Part shown: positions 1 to 5,887 of the stretch, piece by piece
How positions within the stretch are numbered: the stretch's first letter is position 1
Layout: every line of letters starts with the position of its first letter
Origin: Ferrovum sp.
GTDB lineage: Bacteria; Pseudomonadota; Gammaproteobacteria; Burkholderiales; Ferrovaceae
Length of the DNA stretch: 10,758 nucleotides
NCBI GenBank assembly: GCA_027450105.1
Contig: DAIDKJ010000034.1
Coordinates: 1-10,758, forward strand
Reading direction: 5' to 3'
Notes under the pieces: generated by a model
The model's database searches: none
What the model saw: only the letters and a program-made list of their open reading frames with translations
What the model was told of the DNA's origin: nothing
Translations under genes and position numbers: made by a program

Positions 1-1485
1 ATTGGCAGGATCCTTCGGACCGTGCGGATCAACGCCGATGGCCACCGAAATGTCATGCACTTCTCGATTGCCAAACAGGCGATCGACATCCACCTCCCAG
101 GTGTTGAGCACCTTGCCGCGCAAGGGCAAGATGGCCTGAACCTGTTTGTTGCGCGCCAGTTTGGCCGAGCCGCCGGCAGAATCACCTTCCACCAGAAACA
201 GTTCCCGTTCAGTCACGTCCTCGGACTCACAGTCGGTCAATTTTCCCGGCAAAACCGCCACTCCGCTGCCTTTGCGCTTTTCCACCTTCTGTGCTGACTT
301 CATGCGCGACAGGGCTTGGCGGATCACCACCTCGGCAATTTTTTTGCCCCATTCCACCTGACCATTAAGCCACAGCTCCAAGGGGGTACGAACCATATGG
401 GCAACCAATTTGAGCGCATCCCGACTGGTGAGTTTTTCCTTGGTTTGTCCCTGAAACTGGGGATCCAGCAAGCGCACTGCGAGTACATACTGCAAGCGGC
501 TGGATACATCTTCCATTTGCAAACGCACCCCTCGGGGCAACAGCCCGTGATGCTCGATAAAAGACTTCACTGCCTCGAAAACCCCGGTGCGCAGTCCCGC
601 CTCGTGGGTACCCCCCGCCGCAGTGGGAATCAGATTGACGTAAGACTCTCCTTGGCTTGCGCTACCTTCCGCCCAGGAGAAGGCCCAAGCGGCCCCCTCT
701 CCTTCAGCAAAGCTGTCGTTTTCAGAACGTGCCTGCACGTATCGTTCGCCCGCAAAGATGGGCACCACGAGTTCCTGGGAGGTGGTCAATTCTTCCAGAT
801 AACCCTTGAGGCCCTCGGGATAATGCCAGGTTCGTTGCGGTTGCGCCTTGTCCCGTTCCAGATGAAGCAACACATTCACCCCGGGAAGCAAAACAGCCTT
901 GGCGCGCAACGAGCGCTCCAGTTCGCCCAAAGAGATCTGAGGCGCATCAAAATAGCGCGGATCCGGCCAGACGCGCACCCGGGTTCCCGTCTCCTTGAGG
1001 GCGCATTTACCCGTTACCCGCAGGGGCTCGATGACGTCTCCGCCAGAAAAAACAATGGCATGAATTTTACCGTCGCGTTTCACGGTAACTTCCAGACGCG
1101 TGCTCAAGGCATTGGTGACAGAAACCCCCACGCCATGCAAACCGCCAGAAAACGCATAGGCACCCAATCCACTTTGCTTGTCGAATTTGCCGCCCGCGTG
1201 CAGTCGGGTAAAAACCAGTTGCACGACGGGTTCCTGTTCTTCAGGATGTGCTCCTACCGGAATCCCGCGCCCATCATCTTCCACCGTCACAGAACCATCC
1301 TCATGACAGCGTACGCTAATCAGTTTAGCGAAACCGGCCAAGGCTTCATCGGCAGCGTTATCGATTACTTCCTGGATGATATGGGTAGGATCCTGGGTTC
1401 GGGTGTACATCCCGGGGCGTTCCTTGACAGGCTCGAGGCCCTTGAGAACCCGAATGCTGGATTCCACGTAACGATCTTTTACCAA
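1..1485 (-). CDS. parE: DNA topoisomerase IV subunit B (ParE), N-terminal 495 residues, truncated by window edge
   Basis: ParE is the ATPase subunit of topoisomerase IV, which with ParC decatenates daughter chromosomes. Visible from the N-terminus: the GLEPVKERPGMY segment (16-27), the GHKL ATP-binding Asn box QEVIDNAADEAL (38-49), DDGRGIP (70-76), HAGGKF (96-101), the ATP lid FSGGLHGVGV (112-121), SYVNLIPTAAGGTHEAGLR in the transducer domain, and the TOPRIM motif EGDSAGG (433-439) followed by PLRGKVLNTWEV. The absence of a long insert and the ITS-type spacing HDISVAIGVDP favour ParE over GyrB. The start is TTG at 1485: an in-frame TGA lies just upstream, and AGGA (1495-1492) stands 6 nt before the TTG. 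E. coli ParE has 630 residues, so roughly 135 C-terminal residues lie outside the window. No frameshift is visible. It is divergent from the metallo-hydrolase gene. Confidence 0.96.
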   Translation of the reverse strand, partial: MVKDRYVESSIRVLKGLEPVKERPGMYTRTQDPTHIIQEVIDNAADEALAGFAKLISVRCHEDGSVTVEDDGRGIPVGAHPEEQEPVVQLVFTRLHAGGKFDKQSGLGAYAFSGGLHGVGVSVTNALSTRLEVTVKRDGKIHAIVFSGGDVIEPLRVTGKCALKETGTRVRVWPDPRYFDAPQISLGELERSLRAKAVLLPGVNVLLHLERDKAQPQRTWHYPEGLKGYLEELTTSQELVVPIFAGERYVQARSENDSFAEGEGAAWAFSWAEGSASQGESYVNLIPTAAGGTHEAGLRTGVFEAVKSFIEHHGLLPRGVRLQMEDVSSRLQYVLAVRLLDPQFQGQTKEKLTSRDALKLVAHMVRTPLELWLNGQVEWGKKIAEVVIRQALSRMKSAQKVEKRKGSGVAVLPGKLTDCESEDVTERELFLVEGDSAGGSAKLARNKQVQAILPLRGKVLNTWEVDVDRLFGNREVHDISVAIGVDPHGPKDPAN

Positions 1486-1511
1486 GTCAGTTCCTCATTT
1501 TCTCAGACAGG

Positions 1512-1540
1512 ATCATACCAAAGGCGCTGTAGAGCGTCGC
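1512..1540 (-). promoter_or_regulatory. Extended -10 promoter for parE
   Basis: Read on the minus strand, TGG-TATGAT (1520-1512) is an extended -10 element matching TGnTATAAT at all but one position. The hexamer 17 nt upstream (GCGACG, 1540-1535) is a poor -35, as is usual for extended -10 promoters. The start would fall near 1505, leaving a leader of about 20 nt that contains the AGGA ribosome-binding site before the TTG start of parE. This is a motif-based call. Confidence 0.5.
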
Positions 1541-1595
1541 AGCGTATTGTCCCACACCCTAGCACACCCGCCGAGCGAAACGCGCCGCGAAAACC

Positions 1596-1617
1596 CGCGT
1601 AAAATGTGCGCTGCTCA
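1596..1617 (+). promoter_or_regulatory. Upstream copy of the GC-flanked TARAAT element (candidate -10)
   Basis: CGCGTAAAATGTGCGCTG starts at 1596; TAAAAT (1600-1605) is a good -10 hexamer facing the metallo-hydrolase gene. It matches the element at 1665-1686 at 18 of 22 positions. No convincing -35 lies 16-18 nt upstream (GAAACG region), so promoter activity is uncertain. The repeat itself is directly visible. Confidence 0.35.
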
Positions 1618-1664
1618 AGATTCCTTGGGCTTTTCTCCCCCAGGGGACAGATCAACTGAAATCT

Positions 1665-1686
1665 CGCGTAGAATACGCGCTGATCA
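1665..1686 (+). promoter_or_regulatory. Downstream copy of the TARAAT element, inside a 15-bp palindrome
   Basis: TAGAAT (1669-1674) is a likely -10 hexamer for the metallo-hydrolase gene and matches the -10 of the tRNA promoter at 3241-3236. It sits in the perfect inverted repeat CGCGTA-GAA-TACGCG (1665-1679), so a dimeric regulator could cover the -10. The best -35 candidate is GGGACA (1644-1649) with a long 19-nt spacer. The start would be near 1681, giving a leader of roughly 130 nt before ATG 1815. Confidence 0.4.
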
Positions 1687-1814
1687 TGACCTGCCCAAGG
1701 TCGCAACATCTCCCGACAACCCCGATGAAACCAAAACATTTCTTTTCTGCTCACCCACGATCTTCCCAAAGCCGCTCATGCTCGACTCCGCCCCTTGCCA
1801 GGCAGTTTGCACGC

Positions 1815-2912
1815 ATGCTGCAGCGAATGGCTTGGCTGCTCCTGCTCGTGAGCGCAGCCCTCACCAGTCAGGCGGAGCCCATCAGTGCTACTCCTGCGCA
1901 ATGGGGACCCGATGGTTACCAGAACCGTTATCCGGTACCCGAACATCCCAAGGGAAGTTTTTTGAAATGGCAATGGCAGTCTCTCTGGAGCCCGGCTGCT
2001 TCCATTTCTCCCAACGCACTTGCCACCCGCACCCCGCGTCTGGATCTGATTCAAAAACCGACACAAGGGGTCCAACTCACCTGGATCGGCCATTCCTCGT
2101 TACTCCTGCAACTGGATGGTTTGAATATCCTGACGGATCCCATTTTTTCCGACTATGCCAGCCCGTTCCCACCCTTCGGCCCACGCCGCCATCAGCCTCC
2201 GGGTTTGACCATCGCGCAATTACCCCATGTGCATGTGGTGCTCATCTCCCATAATCACTATGACCATATGGACTTGAAGAGCCTACAGCAATTGGCGCAG
2301 CAAGCGGGTGGTCCCCCGCTGTTTTTGGTCCCGCTGGGCAACGAGCAGTGGTTTCTGGATAACATTCCCGGTACTGTGCTGTATGGCCCCGGGCGCAACG
2401 TCCGCGCCATGAATTGGGGCGACCTGCAACTACTGCAAGCACAACACGGAACCGTTGCCTTGCATTTCGAATCGGTTCAGCACTGGTCGGCTCGTACTCT
2501 ATGGGATCGCAACCAATCCCTGTGGGGTAGCTGGGCCGTGATCCACCCCTCCTTTCGCTTCTGGTTTTCTGGCGATCTGGGTTATTCCCGTGACACACAA
2601 GACATTGGACGTCGCTATGGTCATTTCGATCTGGCCGCCATTGCCATTGGCTCTTATGAGCCACGCTGGTTCATGCAAAATCACCACATCGACCCCGCGC
2701 AGGCGGTTCGCGTCATGCAGGAGGTCGGGGCCAGTCAGGCTGTTGGTATCCATTGGGGGACTTTCCGTTTGAGTGACGAAGCGCTGGATCAACCGCCCAA
2801 AGATCTGGCGCAGGCCTTACGTCAACAAGGTGTGGCGCAGGATCGTTTTTTTGTGATGCAGCACGGAGAAACCCGCCAATTTTCCTTCGCGCAACCCACG
2901 GCAACCCCGTAG
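1815..2912 (+). CDS. Exported NAPE-PLD-like metallo-beta-lactamase-fold hydrolase
   Basis: A zinc hydrolase of the metallo-beta-lactamase fold in the N-acyl-phosphatidylethanolamine phospholipase D (NAPE-PLD) family. Counting from ATG 1815 (365 residues): a signal peptide (MLQRMAWLLLLVSAALTSQA, probable cleavage after A20) predicts a periplasmic enzyme. Next come WIGHSS (90-95), LTDPIF (106-111), the metal motif SHNHYDHMD (H146, H148, D150, H151), QHW (H223), FSGDLGY (D254), YEPRWFM (281-287) and GIHWGTF (H313). The H223-D254 and D254-H313 spacings (31 and 59 residues) equal those between the human NAPE-PLD ligands H253, D284 and H343. Substrate is unknown: a membrane phospholipid or N-acyl lipid is an inference. 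The start at 1815 is chosen for the signal peptide; its ribosome-binding site is weak. An earlier in-frame ATG at 1686 would add 43 residues and mask that signal. It stands alone, divergent from parE and convergent with the tRNAs. Confidence 0.85.
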   Translation: MLQRMAWLLLLVSAALTSQAEPISATPAQWGPDGYQNRYPVPEHPKGSFLKWQWQSLWSPAASISPNALATRTPRLDLIQKPTQGVQLTWIGHSSLLLQLDGLNILTDPIFSDYASPFPPFGPRRHQPPGLTIAQLPHVHVVLISHNHYDHMDLKSLQQLAQQAGGPPLFLVPLGNEQWFLDNIPGTVLYGPGRNVRAMNWGDLQLLQAQHGTVALHFESVQHWSARTLWDRNQSLWGSWAVIHPSFRFWFSGDLGYSRDTQDIGRRYGHFDLAAIAIGSYEPRWFMQNHHIDPAQAVRVMQEVGASQAVGIHWGTFRLSDEALDQPPKDLAQALRQQGVAQDRFFVMQHGETRQFSFAQPTATP

Positions 2913-2966
2913 CAATACTGCCCAGTCAAGCCCTAGGGAAACCCTGCACACCGAGGTAAACCAGAA

Positions 2967-3040
2967 TGGAGGCGCGAGCCGGAGTCGAACCGACCTACTT
3001 GGATTTGCAATCCAGTGCATAACCGCTTTGCTATCGCGCC
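2967..3040 (-). tRNA. tRNA-Cys (anticodon GCA)
   Basis: A 74-nt cloverleaf on the minus strand with the acceptor stem GGCGCGA/TCGCGCC, discriminator U73 and an encoded CCA (2969-2967). The anticodon loop TTGCAAA gives GCA for cysteine. The T arm GTCGG-TTCGACT-CCGGC is regular. U73 is a known identity element for cysteinyl-tRNA synthetase. The base pair 27:43 at the top of the anticodon stem is C.A, a mismatch where E. coli tRNA-Cys has a weak G.U. It is the last RNA of the uvrC-pgsA-tRNA-Gly-tRNA-Cys cluster. No tRNA-Leu follows, unlike E. coli. Confidence 0.96.
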
Positions 3041-3083
3041 GCTAATACAGAGCCCCCGAGAGCAAGCCCGTCAACCGCCCAGA

Positions 3084-3097
3084 CCGGACCGATCCGG
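3084..3097 (-). other. Hairpin in the tRNA-Gly to tRNA-Cys precursor spacer
   Basis: CCGGA-TCGG-TCCGG (read on the minus strand, same coordinates) is a perfect 5-bp stem with a 4-nt loop. It can be lengthened by GAC/GTC outside a bulge. It lies in the 107-nt transcribed spacer between the two tRNAs and has no T-run, so it is a likely precursor structure or processing element, not a terminator. Confidence 0.35.
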
Positions 3098-3147
3098 GTC
3101 ATGGCATGAGATCGCGTGAAGGACCAGCACACGGTGTTTGGAGATCA

Positions 3148-3223
3148 TGGAGCGGGAGACGAGTCTCGAACTCGCGACCTCAACCTTGGCAAGGTTGCGC
3201 TCTACCAACTGAGCTACTCCCGC
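3148..3223 (-). tRNA. tRNA-Gly (anticodon GCC)
   Basis: A 76-nt cloverleaf on the minus strand: acceptor GCGGGAG/CTCCCGC, discriminator U73, encoded CCA (3150-3148), a D arm with AGCTCAGTTGGTAGAGC, anticodon stem AACCT/AGGTT around loop TGCCA with GCC, and a T arm with GTTCGAGAC. The match to the usual bacterial tRNA-Gly(GCC) is very close. It is transcribed from the promoter at 3265-3236, possibly also by read-through from pgsA, and is followed by tRNA-Cys after a 107-nt spacer. Confidence 0.98.
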
Positions 3224-3235
3224 ATGAAGACCGGC

Positions 3236-3265
3236 ATTCTATCTGTAGCATGGGGATTTCGTCAA
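3236..3265 (-). promoter_or_regulatory. Sigma70-type promoter of the tRNA-Gly/tRNA-Cys unit
   Basis: On the minus strand TTGACG (3265-3260, one mismatch to the -35 consensus) and TAGAAT (3241-3236, one mismatch to the -10) are separated by 18 nt. A/T-rich sequence (GGAATTTTCGAT) lies just upstream as a possible UP element. The GC-rich stretch GCCGG directly after the -10 is the kind of discriminator associated with stringent control of stable RNA promoters. The start would be near 3229, six bases ahead of the tRNA-Gly 5' end. Confidence 0.8.
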
Positions 3266-3387
3266 ATCGAAAATTCCCGTGACCCTCCTAACGGATGACC
3301 AGAAAACCAAACCCGAGTCCAGCGAAGGAAGACACCACAGCACCACCTAGCTACAGATTCAAGGCCTTGGCCCCGTCCCGTTCTCCG

Positions 3388-3954
3388 CTAGAGGACCCTG
3401 GCCTTGAGAGCCACTCGCAAATAGTAGGTCATGGAAACCAAGGTTAGGGCTGCGGCAACCCACAAGGCCGTCAGACCGATTCCGTGACAGGGAATGAAGC
3501 CAAACAAGCGCTTGTCATAGAGCAAGAAAGGCAGTGCGATCATTTGCGCGGTGGTTTTTATTTTACCCAGCGTCGACACTGCCACGCTAGCACTTTGCCC
3601 CAACTGGGCCATCCACTCGCGCAAAGCCGAAATGGCAATTTCGCGCCCAATGATGACCAAGGCCAGTACCGAAGGAGCACGTTGCAAATCCACCAGAACG
3701 ATCAAGGCGGCCATCACCATGAGTTTATCCACCACCGGGTCGAGAAAGGCGCCAAAGGCCGTGGTCTGATTCCATTTGCGGGCCAGATAGCCATCGAAAG
3801 CATCCGTGATGGCGGCCCCCACAAAAATTCCTGCTGCCGTCAAGCCTGCTGTAGGTCCGGCAAGCCAATGATCCGGAAAATACATCACGCCCACAAACAT
3901 GGGAATCAAGGCAAGACGAAAGAGCGTCAGGAGAGTTGGGATATTGAGTTGCAT
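3388..3954 (-). CDS. pgsA: CDP-diacylglycerol-glycerol-3-phosphate 3-phosphatidyltransferase (PgsA)
   Basis: An integral membrane enzyme that makes phosphatidylglycerol phosphate from CDP-diacylglycerol and glycerol 3-phosphate, the committed step to phosphatidylglycerol and cardiolipin. The 188 residues carry the complete CDP-alcohol phosphotransferase signature D51-A-F-D54-G-Y-L-A58-R59 ... G68-A-F-L-D72-P-V-V-D76, which binds the metal and CDP. NIPTLLTLFRL (4-14) at the N-terminus is typical of PgsA. Several hydrophobic helices fit the family (about 15-32, 36-50, 78-90, 94-105, 134-145 and 158-180). The gene begins 18 nt after the uvrC stop, so co-transcription is likely. No Shine-Dalgarno sequence precedes ATG 3954. 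A TAGAAT hexamer at 3966-3961 lies six bases before the ATG, where it could instead drive a leaderless transcript, but the -35 is poor. Confidence 0.96.
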   Translation of the reverse strand: MQLNIPTLLTLFRLALIPMFVGVMYFPDHWLAGPTAGLTAAGIFVGAAITDAFDGYLARKWNQTTAFGAFLDPVVDKLMVMAALIVLVDLQRAPSVLALVIIGREIAISALREWMAQLGQSASVAVSTLGKIKTTAQMIALPFLLYDKRLFGFIPCHGIGLTALWVAAALTLVSMTYYLRVALKARVL

Positions 3955-3972
3955 GCGAACATTCTAAAACGC

Positions 3973-5781
3973 TCAATGCAGTTGGTGCCAGATTTTTTGC
4001 GCCAGGACCAAGCCGATTCCGGGAATTGCGGCAATATCCTCCACGCTGGCGTTTTGCACCCCTTTAAGACCCCCAAATTGCAGTAGTAACTTCTGCCGGC
4101 GTTTGGCCCCAATGCCTTCGATTTCCTGCAAGGTGGACTGGAGCCGGCTCTTGCCCCGACGGGCGCGATGCCCGGTAATGGCAAAGCGATGGGCTTCGTC
4201 CCGAACGGCCTGGATCAAATGCAATCCCGGATCATCTCCGGGCAAGGACAAAGAACGCTGGTTTTGGGGAAACACCAGGGTTTCCAGGCCTGGTTTGCGC
4301 CCTTCCCCCTTGGCCACACCCACCAGGGTCAGATCATTCAAACCCAGATCCTGCAAAACCATCCAGGCGGCGTTCAGTTGTCCCCGCCCGCCATCGATCA
4401 AAATCAGGTCAGGACGTTTGCCTTCCCCGTGCACCAAAGGCTGATAGCGGCGCAACAGAACCTGGCGCATGGCGGCATAGTCATCTCCCGGCGTGATCCC
4501 TTCGATGTTATAGCGCCGATAATCGGTTTTGAAGGGTTTTCCCTCTTCAAACACCACACAGGAAGCCACCGTGGCCTCACCTTGTAGATGACTGATATCG
4601 AAACACTCGATTCGGGCGGGAAGCGTGGCAAGCTCGAGGCTCTGTTGCAGGGAATCCAGACGCAGCCCCTGAACCGCTTGCTGGGCCTGACGTTGTTCTA
4701 CTGCAAAGCGGGCGTTTTGCCATGCCCCTTGATACCAGGCGCGTTTTTCTCCCTGCGGATGGGTAATGATGTGAACCGGACGCCCGTGGCGCTGTGACAA
4801 CAACTGTGCCAACCCTTCCGGATCTTGTAGGGCTGTTGCCACGATCACCCCAGGCACCTCATAGTCGCTATAGTGTTGAGTCATGAACGCCTCGATCACA
4901 GTGGATTCGTCCACCGCTTGTGCATTCTGTGGAAAAAAACTTTTGTCACCCAAGTGTCGTCCCGCACGAATCATCACCAGATTCAGCGCCACCCGCTGGG
5001 CGCCAACATGGGTGGCGATGATATCCACGTCGGATTCCCGGGTGGAGGAAACGGATTGATGGGATAGCACCTGCTGCATCAAGGCGATTCGATCCCGAAT
5101 TTGCGCTGCCCGTTCAAAGGCCTGTTCCTGTGCTGCTTGTTGCATGGAGGCGCGCAGCGTATCCAGGATTTCGCTCTCCCGACCCTGCAAAAAAGCCATG
5201 GCTTGCTGCACATCCTGTGCGTATTCCGACGCGCTCACCAAATTCACACAGGGGGCCTTACAGCGCCCAATTTGATGTAATAGACAGGCCCGGGAGCGGT
5301 TTTTGAACACGGTATCGGCACAGGTTCGCAACTGAAACAGTTTTTGCAGATGCCCAATCACTTCCCGTGCCGCCCAGGCATTGGGGTAGGGTCCAAAATA
5401 CCGATGTCGTGCATCCAGCACACCCCGGTACAAGCGAATCTGGGGAAAGGGGTGGGCAGTGAGCAAAATGTACGGGTAGCTCTTGTCATCCTTGAACAGA
5501 ACATTGAAGCGCGGTTGCAACTCTTTGATCAGATTGCTCTCCAGCAACAGGGCTTCGGCCTCGGATGCGGTCAGGGTCACCTCGATGCGCGCCACCTGTG
5601 ACACCATCAAGCGCGTACGCGGGTTGTCATGCTGTTTTTGGAAATAGGAAGAAACACGCCGTTTCAAGTCACGGGCCTTCCCCACGTAGATGACGTCCTC
5701 CTGCCCATCCAGCATGCGATACACTCCGGGCTGAGCGGGCAATGTCTTGATAAACGAAGAAAAATCGAAAGAAGACTCCAT
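3973..5781 (-). CDS. uvrC: Excinuclease ABC subunit C (UvrC)
   Basis: UvrC makes both incisions in nucleotide excision repair after UvrA and UvrB have found the lesion. From ATG 5781 it is 602 residues (E. coli: 610). Domains: a GIY-YIG nuclease (about 14-95, with QPGVYRM 17-23 and IYVGKARDLKRR 31-42) for the 3' incision; four cysteines C154, C166, C174 and C178 at the same numbers as the [4Fe-4S] ligands of E. coli UvrC; a UvrB-binding UVR segment (about 188-238, ending FERAAQIRDRIALMQQ); an RNase H-like nuclease with ECFDISH (D395), LIDGGRGQLN (D463) and RDEAHRFA (H531) for the 5' incision; and a C-terminal tandem helix-hairpin-helix (552-602, IEGIGAKRR and IPGIGLVLAQ). A longer start (TTG 5820) exists, but ATG 5781 matches the family N-terminus. 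The ribosome-binding site is weak and lies beside an inverted repeat. pgsA follows after 18 nt. Confidence 0.97.
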   Translation of the reverse strand: MESSFDFSSFIKTLPAQPGVYRMLDGQEDVIYVGKARDLKRRVSSYFQKQHDNPRTRLMVSQVARIEVTLTASEAEALLLESNLIKELQPRFNVLFKDDKSYPYILLTAHPFPQIRLYRGVLDARHRYFGPYPNAWAAREVIGHLQKLFQLRTCADTVFKNRSRACLLHQIGRCKAPCVNLVSASEYAQDVQQAMAFLQGRESEILDTLRASMQQAAQEQAFERAAQIRDRIALMQQVLSHQSVSSTRESDVDIIATHVGAQRVALNLVMIRAGRHLGDKSFFPQNAQAVDESTVIEAFMTQHYSDYEVPGVIVATALQDPEGLAQLLSQRHGRPVHIITHPQGEKRAWYQGAWQNARFAVEQRQAQQAVQGLRLDSLQQSLELATLPARIECFDISHLQGEATVASCVVFEEGKPFKTDYRRYNIEGITPGDDYAAMRQVLLRRYQPLVHGEGKRPDLILIDGGRGQLNAAWMVLQDLGLNDLTLVGVAKGEGRKPGLETLVFPQNQRSLSLPGDDPGLHLIQAVRDEAHRFAITGHRARRGKSRLQSTLQEIEGIGAKRRQKLLLQFGGLKGVQNASVEDIAAIPGIGLVLAQKIWHQLH

Positions 5782-5788
5782 GATCCCA

Positions 5789-5823
5789 GGATTGTCTCTC
5801 AGGAAAGTATCACCAGACAATCC
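5789..5823. promoter_or_regulatory. Perfect 9-bp inverted repeat between uvrC and the diguanylate cyclase gene
   Basis: GGATTGTCT (5789-5797) and AGACAATCC (5815-5823) are exact inverted repeats separated by 17 nt. The left arm ends 7 nt from the uvrC ATG. The arrangement could bind a dimeric regulator, or form a leader hairpin in uvrC mRNA that encloses the weak GAGAGA ribosome-binding region. Because of the symmetry, TTGTCT-16 nt-GACAAT can be read as a weak promoter on either strand (4 of 6 matches in each box). Function is inference; the repeat is directly visible. Confidence 0.5.
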
Positions 5824-5887
5824 CCAAGCCAGCCCGTTGCATGGAATGATGGACAGATGCCCACAGGATATGCTCTACTTCCGGACC

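Larger units (their letters stand above)
1486..1814. other. Divergent intergenic region between parE and the metallo-hydrolase gene
   Basis: About 330 bases with no credible gene if the hydrolase starts at 1815. The left part holds the parE promoter. The middle holds two related GC-flanked TARAAT elements, at 1596-1617 and 1665-1686. The stretch 1687-1814 is open in the frame of the hydrolase gene and could encode an N-terminal extension of 43 residues from ATG 1686. That extension is rich in Ser, Pro, Arg and His, has no ribosome-binding site and would bury the signal peptide, so I treat it as untranslated leader. I see no terminator and no RNA gene here. Confidence 0.55.

Noticed and set aside
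316..1602. A 428-codon open frame on the plus strand opposite parE
   Set aside because: The minus strand encodes a continuous, highly conserved ParE over the same bases; the plus-strand translation has no recognisable domain and is a by-product of GC-rich codon use.
1503..1769. An 88-codon minus-strand frame with a repeated FYAxF motif
   Set aside because: The repeat is only the translation of the duplicated TARAAT element; there is no ribosome-binding site or domain.
2913..2966. Possible terminator between the hydrolase gene and tRNA-Cys (AGGG-AAA-CCCT)
   Set aside because: The stem is only four pairs and no T-run follows in either direction, so an intrinsic terminator cannot be supported.
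3042..3074. TTGACG (3074-3069) and TATTAG (3047-3042) on the minus strand as a separate tRNA-Cys promoter
   Set aside because: The 21-nt spacing is too long and the implied start would lie inside tRNA-Cys, so no complete precursor would be made.
3116..3298. A 60-codon plus-strand frame containing DESRTRDLNLGKVALYQLSY
   Set aside because: This is the antisense translation of tRNA-Gly, a well-known type of spurious protein prediction.
3359..3407. Inverted repeat TCAAGGCC / GGCCTTGA across the pgsA stop codon as a terminator
   Set aside because: The arms are 33 nt apart and no T-run follows on the minus strand; a stem may form, but termination there is not supported.
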